The notes beneath the pieces are model-generated. The model ran no database searches and was not told where the DNA came from. It saw nothing but the letters and a program-made list of their open reading frames with translations. Of a stretch of DNA of 64,000 bases, positions 53,691 to 63,028 are shown piece after piece. The translations under genes and the position numbers were made by a program. Positions within the stretch are counted from its first letter, which is position 1, and the number at the start of each line of letters is the position of its first letter. The stretch covers positions 140,471,569-140,535,568 of the forward strand of contig CAKMRJ010005523.1 of the NCBI GenBank assembly GCA_928212115.1, read 5' to 3'. Source of the DNA: Lactuca virosa (Eukaryota; Streptophyta; Magnoliopsida; Asterales; Asteraceae).

Positions 53691-54608
53691 TGGGCATACT
53701 CCATCAAAATCCGTTGGGCCCCACCCGCATAGGGTACCCAAACCCGCCCATGAAGCGTGAAAAGCCCTCGACTGTCCATATCAAATGCTGAAACCTGACC
53801 GTTCACCCGCTCACTTTTCCGATTTTCCTCTTTTATGGCATCTGTCTATGCTTCCTTGATAATTTCCAAGACTGGAGCCATCACGGTCATCCTCATGCAC
53901 ACATCCCTAGTCGGGGCACTTGCTACCCTCCGACTCAAGGAATTGGCCACCACATTGGCCTTGCCTGGATGATACAAGATCTCACAGTCATAGTCTTTCA
54001 CTACATCCAACCACTTCCTTTGCCTCATATTCAAGTTAGGCTGATCCATAAGGTATCTCAACTCTTATGGTCCGTGTAGATGGTACATCGAACACCATAG
54101 AGATAGTGGCGCTAAATCTTGAAGGCGAAGACTAGCGCCCGCAACTCCAGATCATGAGTGGGATATCTCGCTTCATGAGGCTTCAGCTGCCTCGAAGCGT
54201 ATGCTATCACATGCCCCCTATGTATCAACACAACACCCTATCCTGCAATGGATGCATCATAGTAGACCACACAATCTTCCACTCCCTCAAGGAGGGCAAG
54301 TACTAGCGCCTCACACAATCCCTGGCGAAGAGTCTCAAAAGATGCCTGCTGCTCAGGCCCCCCAATTGAAAGCAACATCCTTCCTTGTCAACTTAGTGAG
54401 AGGAAAAACAATCTTGGAGAAGTATCTGATGAATCTTCGATAATAACCTGCCAATCCGAGGAAACTTCGAATCTCAGATGGAAATCTCGGCACCTCCCAC
54501 TGCATCACTGCCTCTATCTTGGCTGGGTCGACCAAGATATCGTTCTGATTGACGAGGTGTCCCAAAAACTGAACCTCGCGCAACCTGAAGTCATACTTGG
54601 AGAACTTG
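53691..54608 (-). pseudogene. Gypsy C RNase H and RT C-terminal part
   Basis: Frame 54643-54353 gives FLGHLVNQNDILVDPAKIEA and IRSFLGLAGYYRRFIRYFS (RT connection). 54061-53846 gives RQRKWLDVVKDYDCEILYHP and GKANVVANSLSRR (end of RNase H). Stops separate the pieces. The solo LTR at 54609 separates this part from the RT N-terminal part. Confidence 0.85.
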
Positions 54609-54829
54609 TGTAACATCCTTAAAAATACGGTCCGAAATTTCATTTTAAATCATTAATAAAAGGCATAATTATCAACCATTTCATTCCTGAACAAAAGTGT
54701 TATATCCAATCAGCTATAATCCCAAAACATATTCTTTCTTTTTATATCAGAGCAAAAACATCCCAGGCTAAACAAATATGGTGTGTGCCATGCGATCACC
54801 CCGAGCTCCTCCCTCCGCTACCAGAAGTA

Positions 54830-55569
54830 CTTGAAACCAAAAATGAAAACTGTAAGCACGAAGCTTAGTGAGTTCCCCAACCTACCACATACCACGTACG
54901 CATACCCACATACACATAACCACATACTGACTGGGCCCCCGCCCGCTGCATCGGGACTTGCCCGGCATCGGACTAGGTCCGACATCGGGCCCCGCCCGGC
55001 ATCAGGCCCCCGCCTGGCATCGAGCCCTGCTCGGTATACATATCTGTTTCTCTTAGGCCCCGCCTGTCTCTGGGCCTCGCCCGCTAAACACATACAAACT
55101 TATAACATAACACATAACAAATAGCTAAACATACTCTACTATACTCCAATTCTAAGGCCTCGCCTAACTTGGGCCTCGCCCCTGTCCTGTTACTGATGAG
55201 TCGTGGAACCACGTCCACGCCCCTGCTGATAGTGAGATACGGACCCCCGCCCACGCTCACCTCCTTCCTAACTCGGGCCTCGCCCCTGCTCTGCTACTAA
55301 TGAGATACGGAACCCCGTCCATACTCGGATAGTGATGAGATACGGGACCTCGCCCACACTCACCTCCCTACCAGGCATATACAAGTATCACACAGACAAT
55401 AAGTATAACTAGCATACTACGTTCCTCGGGCCTCGCCCGACATCGGATCGTAATCCGGAACATATATCATAATAATTCCTAGGGCTAACCCCCGAGTCTT
55501 CCTACTATACACAAACATAATGGGCCGGTATTGTGGCCGTAGACCCATGAACACAGTAAGGAGACTCAC
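54830..55569 (-). other. Putative LTR leader intron of solo LTR
   Basis: 740 nt from GAG/GTGAGT (55570/55569) to TTTCAAG/TAC. The acceptor is one base altered compared with TTTCAG/GTAC in the other families but still ends in AG. Confidence 0.35.
54969..55033 (-). repeat. GC-rich covarying hairpin array
   Basis: Plus-strand CGGAC-TAG-GTCCG (54969-54981), CGGGC-CCC-GCCCG (54986-54998), CAGGC-CCCC-GCCTG (55003-55016) and CGAGC-CCT-GCTCG (55021-55033), with weaker units up to about 55340 (e.g. CGTGG-AA-CCACG near 55200). Stems change in a compensated way. Confidence 0.8.
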
Positions 55570-56626
55570 CTCGCACTGCTAAACCTTGCTGATACTTCTC
55601 TGGCTGCTGACTGGCAATTCCCGAACTGCTGACCCTTCGGGTTCCCGACTACCAATACCAAACATCACTTAGTCCAATACAATAATCCTTTCGGGGGTAA
55701 AATAACCATTCTACCCCTAGACCAACTTGGTCCATATCTAAAGCCCAAAACTAAGGCCCAACACTATGTAAGCTTCCCAAGCCCACTAGTGGCCCAATTT
55801 GCTAAATTGGGCCCAATCCCTCTATTGGGCCTTACTCTAAGCCCACTATTTCCTTGGCCCATATTATCTAACTACTGATGGCCCACTAAGGCCCAAGAAC
55901 CCAAAGCATGCCCCAAACCAAGGCCCAATAAGACATGGCCCATACAGACAGTTTACACGGGGCGTACATCTGCGTACGCTAAGCGTACAGACACAATGGT
56001 GAGTACGTTGGGCGTACCTGCACATACGCTCAGCGTAATCCTCCTGTTAAGTCCTTTTTCCATTAAGTGCTTATTCCTCCACTCCAGAGGCTACAAACTC
56101 AGATCCAGGTCCTTTTCCACGTCTTAATCCATAAAGTCATTGACTTGATAACTTTACTTGGTCCAAACCAACCCAAAATCCAAAAAATGATATTTTACTT
56201 CCATAAGAGAGCTAGATCTCATGCATGAACATAAATGGACCATCAAGATGACAACTTTACTACTTATGGGACACTTTTAGCTCTGAGGGTGGCAATCCCA
56301 AGCTCAAGGGCGAAGTTTTACCATAAAGGCCCAATGTTTGGACCTAAAAAGGTCCAAAGCTCTATAAACCTAGATCTAAGCTTCTATGAGGAAAGTTGGA
56401 ATATTTTTACCTTCATAGTGTCTCAAATGATGATGCTATCCCAGATCTACAAGCTCCTGCCACCCAAATCCTTCCTTGCCAACTTCTTCTTTCTTCTTCC
56501 AAGCTCTTCTTTGCCAAACTAAGCTTCACAAGGTCAAACACCCACGACAATGGAGTAAGGACGGCTATCTAGGGTTTCTCTGGGGTTGAGGGACAAATAA
56601 GGAGGCTAGGATTTGGGTCATTATGT

Positions 56627-56638
56627 TCCTTATATAGT
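56627..56638 (-). promoter_or_regulatory. TATA box of solo LTR
   Basis: Minus strand CACTATATAAGG, about 410 nt into the LTR and close to a palindrome cluster. Confidence 0.55.
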
Positions 56639-57046
56639 GGCATGCCCTAAAATTAGGGTTTTTGAGACTCTGAGCGTACGCTGGGTGTACGCCTCTCCGC
56701 ATCCGCGACCAATCCTCCTTATACGTTGGGCGTAACCCAACTTACGTTGGGCATACCCAACGAAACACGTGCATGCATCCCTTGCATGCATGGGACTCAC
56801 TAGCCAAGTATTTCCTTCAGGGACCATTTATGTCAATAACTTCAAAGTGCTATAACTCCTTCATTCTAAGTTTGTTTCCGACGAACCTCATATCCATGAA
56901 AAGGTGGCGAGAAGCCCTACGCTTCTAGCAACACCTCCCGGCCCGAAACCTTCTTGCCTAAAACTCAAAGCCCATAAAAGACCGAAACGCCCCTAACCTG
57001 GGGCTTTGAAATCCATAAACGAATACTTTCAGAACAGGGCGTTACA

Positions 57047-57743
57047 ACTTGGCATAAAGCCTCTCCATCCTTAAAACCCCAAGTACCTTACGTAGATGCT
57101 CCTCATGCTGTTCACTAGTCTTTGAATATACCAGAATGTCATCGATAAAAACGATCACTAATCGATCCCAACATGGGCCTACACACCCGGTTCTTATGGT
57201 CCATGAATATCTCCGGTGCGTTGGTGAGCCCAAAAGGCATCACCACAAACTCGTAATGCCCATAGCGAGTTTGAAAGGCGATATTCTAGATATCCTCCTC
57301 CCGAACCCTCATCTGATGATAGTCGGACCTCAAATCGATCTTGGAAAACCAACATGCCCCCTAAAGCTGGTCAAAGAGATCATCAATCCTCGGCAAAGGG
57401 TAACGGGTTTTCATCGTCAGCTTGTTCAGTTCCCGATAATCAATGCACATCCGGTGTGAACCATCATTCTTCCTGAAAAAAGGATTGGGGCTCCCCAAGG
57501 AGAACTGGTCGGCCTAATAAACCCCTTCCCCAACAGATCCTGCAGCTGAGAGGAAAACTCATGCATCTCAAGCAATGCAAGATGGTACGGTGCCTTGGCG
57601 ATCAATGTCGCACCTGGAATCGGATCTATCCAGAACTCCACTTGCCTCTCAGGAGAAACACCCGATAACTCCTCGGGAAAAACATCAGGAAAATCACATA
57701 CCACCAAAACATCAGAAAACAGAGGTCGATCCCTTCTTCGCAA
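57047..57743 (-). pseudogene. Gypsy C RT N-terminal part
   Basis: Frame 57743-57426 carries the linker FPDVFPEELSGVSPERQVEF and RT start (KGFIRPTSSPWGAPILF). 57233-57042 carries the catalytic VIVFIDDILVYSK, with an intact IDD motif. Frame changes lie between them. The LTR insertion follows directly after YAKL at 57047. Confidence 0.85.
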
Positions 57744-58140
57744 CCCGAGTATCCACTACATATGCCAGATAACCTATACATCCATGCTGCAAACTCTTAC
57801 TTGCCCTGACGGCAGAACAGAAAGATGATCCCGACCTAGTACCCTCGCCATAGATGGTCAACACTCCCCCACCAGGGTCTCGAACTGTCACCAGCTGACG
57901 CTCACAGTCAATCAGATTTCCAAAATGGCTCAACCAATCCATACCCACGATCACACAAACATCTCCCATCGCGATAGGGATGAGGTCTATCGGATATCCA
58001 ACACCGAAGATCTCTAATACACAACCCTGGTAGACATCAATAACAGAGATAGGACACTCATCAGGTATCGAGGCTCTCAAGGGCCTACTCAAAGTCTCTC
58101 ATGAAATATTAAAATCGCAACAAAATGATGACAACACAAA
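57744..58140 (-). pseudogene. Gypsy C aspartic protease remnant
   Basis: Frame 58092-57712 contains VDVYQGCVLEIFGVGYPIDL and the IVGMDWLSHFGNLIDCE segment typical of the C-terminal half of chromovirus proteases. The DSG active site lies upstream in a different frame near 58160 and is broken. Confidence 0.75.
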
Positions 58141-58235
58141 CGATCGACTCGTACTCGAGTCGAACAACAAAAGCGCATGCACAACATTCACAAGAAAAGT
58201 ACCTACACAATTGATAATTAAGTAGCATAAATAAA

Positions 58236-59455
58236 TCAACAAAAATATAAAGAACACATACCAGCCACGACGTCTAGAGCTGCACGGGCCTCCTTTGATG
58301 TCAAATGAAATGCTTTGCCCTGAGCCCTCGGGGCATCGGCCTTCCCCTGCTGGCTATCAGTGATATGCAGGGTCGTTGGGGCCGGAATATGAACCACCCT
58401 AGATGCAAGCTGAGGACAATTTGCCTTCATGTGGCCCCCTGATTGCAGCTGAAACAAACCCGAAATCCATTGGGGCAATCCCTAGCCATATGCCCCTCCT
58501 TGCTACACATGTAGCAAGCCGACACGGACCGACATGGTCCCTCGTGTCCCTTGCCGCACTTCCCACAAGTGCGGCCCTTCTGGCCTCCCGCTCTCTGATC
58601 TGCGGGCTTGGCCGTTTTAGTCGCTGGCTGCAACTGCACTAGCCTCTTATCTCTCCCCTGGGTCTCCCTCTCCTCCCTAGCCTGGGTCTCCAGCTCGATC
58701 TCTCTCCTCCTAAGCATTGGTCTGAAGCTCAGCCAATATCATGTACGTGGTGTTCACCACGAACTCTCTAATATCCCTCCTCAGAATACTCAAATACCGG
58801 GTCACCCAGGCTTACTCCGTGGACACCTGCTCAAGGCAGAACAAATCCCTCTCATGAAACATCCTGGTGATCTCAGTCACCATCTCTGTCTTGTTCTTGA
58901 GAGACAAGAAATCCTAGGCCTACCTTTACCACTCAACTGTGGGTACAAGCTCATCCGTGAACATCGCAACGAACCTCTCCCAAGTCAACGTAGCATGCTC
59001 TGCAAGCGTGTAACCAGCCGTCACAAACTTCCACCAGTCTTTCGCTCCCAAGCGGAGCAGGTTCAATGCAAATCGAACTGTCAAATTATCCGGACATGAG
59101 TAGGTATAGAAACATCCATCAACGTCAGAGATCCATCTCATAGCGGCAATCAGATCCTGTGTCCCATCAAACTCTAGTGGCTTCGTGTTGGTGAACTCCT
59201 GGTACCACAATGAATCACCTATTACGGTCTCGCAGCAGCAAGAGCTATGGTGGTTGCGACAACAACAACCTCTGTGTCAGCGGCATAACACTCATCAAAA
59301 GTCTCAATCAACGTGGTCTTGACAGACCCAAACATCTCTGAGATAGCCTCTACGATTGTTGTGGCCATTTCTACGGAAACAATCATGTAGATCTCCTCAT
59401 CATTGGCACTCGGCCTCTCGGGGTCGCTGGAGCCTGAACCTCGGGTAACCACCAT
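58236..59455 (-). pseudogene. Gypsy C gag
   Basis: The start is probably 59455 (MVVTRGSGSSDPERP). Capsid segments: LEFDGTQDLIAAMRWISDVD and LNLLRLGAKDWWKFV (59210-58926). Nucleocapsid: a basic RE-rich stretch, then CGKCGKGHEGPC, CYMCSKEGHMARDC and the start of a further knuckle CFSCNQ (58717-58427). Frame changes separate these pieces. Three knuckle-like motifs in a row are more than the usual one. Confidence 0.85.
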
Positions 59456-59566
59456 ACTGAAATGCATGAGAAAATTATCAGCAACATGCTAAAACACATA
59501 TATCAACACTCACACCCCTACAAGCTCTTTAGTCCCTCGAGATTATTCCTCGAGCAGCGTACAGAT

Positions 59567-59625
59567 CTGGTGCTTCCAGTAGTACGGACCCATTACTACC
59601 TTCCACACCAATCCGTATTTGTCTC
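59567..59625 (-). promoter_or_regulatory. Conserved leader hairpin upstream of gag (gypsy C)
   Basis: Minus strand GTAGTA...TACTAC (59599-59579) encloses a loop with GGGTCC, which can still self-pair using G-U pairs. The flanks GGTGTGGAAG and TGGAAGCACC are the same as in gypsies A and E. It lies about 130 nt before gag. Confidence 0.5.
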
Positions 59626-59639
59626 GAGTCATACCCTCG

Positions 59640-60290
59640 AGACCCTAAGAACTATACCTCCTCATATCAGCTATGGACTCGTCCTACTGGTTCCTTAGAA
59701 CCACAACCATACGTCTAGACACTAGCTCTAGACTTCTCCCAGCACTGCTCTGCCTCACGAGATCTCCGTTGTCATTGCTATTTGCTTCGCGTATGCCAAT
59801 TGTACATAGTACGAGACTCGATAGACATTCGAATAAATGATCGTACCTCAAATCCACAACCAAACAAGGAACATGAAGAAAGTTTAAATCACACATTCTA
59901 AGGCTATAAAATCCTAACTATGTATAACTATGTAGCATACACTAAGAAAATAATAAAGACATATTCGACTTCATAAGGGATGAACTCCTTGGATAAGGCA
60001 TCATAAATCAGGAACATTCTCACACTAACTCTACAAGATTCCTTAGCCTACCCCTAGCTAGCATGCAATTCTATCAACTCATAATATAAGCATGTTTGAT
60101 CTACAATATTCAAAATGTAAACTGAGATATGTTGGGAAACTGCCGCTCGAGCGTTGGTCGATTGTACAAACTGCTCCTCTGGGTTTTTCTCCTGTAAAAG
60201 TATTCATTTCTTGTTAAGTTCTTAAAAATTTTCAGATCCTTAGTTTGAGTTTGGAATCACCCAGAGGTCCATCCAAATCCTTCAAACCAG
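59640..60290 (-). other. Gypsy C leader, non-coding
   Basis: Leader between PBS and the conserved hairpin. Nothing further is recognised apart from AT-rich sequence and CTAGC repeats near 60055. Confidence 0.6.
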
Positions 60291-60303
60291 GGCTTTGATA
60301 CCA
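60291..60303 (-). promoter_or_regulatory. Gypsy C primer binding site
   Basis: Minus strand TGGTATCAAAGCC, three bases after the LTR. Confidence 0.9.
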
Positions 60304-60306
60304 AAT

Positions 60307-60549
60307 TGTAACACCTCAAATTTTAAGCCAAATTTTTCATTTTTAATTTACCAAAAATCATAGTTTCACAACCATGTTATCGAATAGAGGATCATCCCAA
60401 ACGAACCATTATCATAATTATCATAGTACATAAAACATGTCCCAGTAGTAATTCCCCACCACGTGTGTATAATCAGACATTCACCTTCCCACTGCCCTGC
60501 GAAGCACCTGCTACATATAAATCAACAACTGTAAGCAAAAAGCTTAGTG
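60307..60549 (-). repeat. Gypsy C 5' LTR, U5 part
   Basis: It starts TGTAACACCTCAAATTTTAAG and is cut after AAGCTTAGTG at 60549 by the LTR of gypsy F. The rest should lie beyond the window. Confidence 0.85.
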
Positions 60550-60789
60550 TGTAACATCCTAATTTTCAAGGCCAAAAATTTCATTTTTAATTAAGTAACT
60601 TGTAAAATAGTTTACCAAAAACATTGCCAATGTTATATCAATTTATAAAACCGTAACAACGTGTCTCAAAACCATATCATCAATAGTAATAAAAATCAGA
60701 GTACAATCCCAGAGTCAATGCGGAAATCATGTGTGGGTGTGTAATGCGTTGCTACACCACCGGCTCCTTCCCCTTAGACGAAGAGGTAC

Positions 60790-61222
60790 CTGAAACCAAA
60801 ACTAAAAACCGTTAGCACAAAGCTTAGTGAGTTCCCCCATCATACCCATACCAAATAATGCATAATCCTCGGTATCTTTCAACCGGTAACTGTCAGGCAT
60901 AGCCGGGAGCTGGACTTCCCCTCGGTATATTTCAACCGGTAACTGGGAACTAACCTCCCTTTCGGTATCTTTCAACCAGTAACTGGGAACTAGCCTCCCC
61001 TTCGGTATCTTTCAACCGGTAACCGGGGACTATTTCACCCCTACTACTGCTAACACATATTAAGCATAATAACCATATCAAGCACATTAATCATATCAAG
61101 CACAGTAAGCATATCAAATATCAATCCTAGATAATTATCACCAAGACAATAATCTATCCAACACTCTCACTTGTGGGTCGGCATTGTGGTCGTAGACCCA
61201 CCCCTACTACAAGGAAACTCAC
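60790..61222 (-). other. Putative LTR leader intron of gypsy F
   Basis: 433 nt between GAG/GTGAGT (61223/61222) and TTTCAG/GTAC (60790/60789) on the minus strand, with CTCACTAAGC as the branch-like core. Confidence 0.4.
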
Positions 61223-62385
61223 CTCGAAGTCGTGTAGTGTCTGCGCTGATCTCGGTGTGGAAATCGACTCTCCCCGACTCCTCAATCCTTACACGACAAC
61301 TCTTCTAAGTTATCAACTCATACTCGTAACCCTTACAAGGGCCATTCAAAAAGTCAAATCCATGGTCAAAGTCAACTTTTGGTCAAATTCAACATCTGGT
61401 TGACTCGACTCGCCGAGTTGGCCAGCCAACTCGTCGAGTCCCCATATCCACAAAAGCCATAATCTCGTCCCTACTCGTCGAGTCTAGTAAGAGCTCAACG
61501 AGTTCGCCTCCAGCAACATATCAGACAATCTTCAACCGACTCGCTGAGTTCGTCCTTGAACTCGCCGAGTTCATCTTCATCCATAAGAAGATGTTTAGCC
61601 TATGGCTTGCCGAGTTCCCTTTGAACTCGCCGAGTTTGTCTTCATGTGGCTGGGACATTGCCTTGAACTTGCCGAGTCTGTTCATCCACTCGCCAAGTCC
61701 TATGATTCCCAGCTCCCTAGTGTACCTAAACAACTGGGGGAACCTTCGATCTTAACAACTGGCCCATAACAGAAAGGATTTTGGTGGAAAATACACCTCG
61801 ACTCGCCGAGTACCAATAACGACTCGCCGAGTCCCTCTATGTCCAAAACTATACAGTCGATTATAATGGGTCTTAACGCATCAAAACCATAGATCTGGCC
61901 TCCTAGGGTCCATTTTATACGTACAGCTTCAAACTTGATGTACATGCATGGGGCCTTTGGCTCAAAAAGCCAAAAAAAAGAGGTCTACAAGATGCATGGG
62001 TCTCTCATGGCCATAAAGTTGGCACCTTTATCACATGAGAACCCTCCAAAGTCCAAGATCTGAAGCCATATCTCCACATTACACCCACAACCCGAAAATG
62101 GCTTAGAAATGCTCTAAAGGTACTAAAATCCAAGCCCTAAGTTGATTAAACACATGGAAAGTCAAGATTGAAGCTTTTTACCTTAACTGAGCTGGAAATG
62201 GAACACAATCTCTGGATCTTCTAGCTTCAAATTGAACTCCCAAGCTCCTTCCTTCTTCTCAAGCTTCACAACCACCAAAAATGCACAAAAATGGCTTAAG
62301 AGCACTCAAACAAGATTAGGGTTTCAGTTTAAGGTCTTCTGGAAGTGTGAGGGACGATGGAGGCTGATATGGGAGGGGATAAGTT

Positions 62386-62397
62386 GTTTAAATATGG
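62386..62397 (-). promoter_or_regulatory. TATA-like box of gypsy F LTR
   Basis: Minus strand CCATATTTAAAC, about 200 nt into the LTR, next to the palindrome cluster 62439-62540. Confidence 0.45.
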
Positions 62398-62594
62398 TGC
62401 AAACCCTAAATATTAGGGTTTTGTCCAGACAGCTCCTACTCGTCGAGTCGGTCTTCCGACTCATCGAGTAGGTCACTTAAACCCTCGATCAACAGTCGAG
62501 TCTACTCGACGAGTTGGGCCTCCAACTCGCCGAGTCCCAGAGTAAATTTCAATATTTCTTGAATTTAAATACGTACCAGGAATCGGGTGTTACA

Positions 62595-63028
62595 AATCTC
62601 CCCCACTTATTGTAGACTTCGTGCTCAAAGTCTGCTGCTGAGTATGGAAAAAGCTCGGGGTAGTGCTCCCTCATATCGTCCACCGGCTCTCAGGTCCATT
62701 CCGAGCCCTTGCGGTGCTGTCACTGCACCTTTACCAACTCCACTCTCTTGTTCCTCAGATCCTTCGAATTCCTGTCAAGGATCGCCACTGGCCGCTCGAT
62801 ATAGTTCAGGCTATCATCCACCTGAATATCCTCTAAAGGTACCACTGCCGAATCATCCACCAGACACTTCCGCAACTGGGAGACGTGAAAAGTGCTATGA
62901 ATCTGACTGAGTTTGGCTGGCAGGTCCAGCCTATATGCCACCTTGCCCACCCGGGCTACAACCCTAAAAGGTCCAATATACATGGGGCCTAGCTTCCCCG
63001 CTTCCTGAATCGAATGACGCCCTTCCAA
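62595..63028 (-). pseudogene. Gypsy F integrase C-terminus and chromodomain with stops
   Basis: Frame 63028-62720 carries MYIGPFRVVARVGKVAYRLD, FHVSQLRKCLVDD and IERPVAILDRN, then stops at TGA (about 62720). A second TGA follows within the GSEWT segment. Both replace conserved tryptophan positions, including one of the chromodomain aromatic residues. The frame then stays open through the polypurine tract. This frame is offset from the upstream integrase frame at about 63000. Confidence 0.85.

Larger units (their letters stand above)
54609..57046 (-). mobile_element. Solo gypsy LTR in RT of gypsy C, TSD ACTTG
   Basis: 2438 bp from TGTAACATCC to GCGTTACA. ACTTG is duplicated at 54604-54608 and 57047-57051 and the RT reading resumes on both sides. 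In sense order: GTACGC/GCGTAC palindromes (56770-56680), TATA (56638-56627), a second palindrome cluster (56040-55966), a donor (55569), a GC-rich hairpin array (about 55340-54940) and an acceptor-like AAG/TAC (54830). Confidence 0.97.
52681..60549 (-). mobile_element. Gypsy C right portion, chromovirus host of several insertions
   Basis: From right to left: 5' LTR fragment, PBS, leader, gag, protease, RT (split by a solo LTR), RNase H and integrase (cut by copia G). Its missing 3' end and 3' LTR are best explained by the left LTR fragment at 22472 plus the deletion near 40963. All genes carry stops or frame changes. Confidence 0.8.
60550..62594 (-). repeat. Gypsy F 3' LTR (2045 bp)
   Basis: Plus-strand ends TGTAACATCC and GGGTGTTACA. 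About fifteen near-palindromes of the ACTCGNCGAGT type lie in two clusters (62439-62540 and 61409-61830). TATA-like 62397-62386, donor 61222, acceptor 60790. The block in between has GGTATCTTTCAACCGGTAAC repeats like those of gypsy A. Confidence 0.9.
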
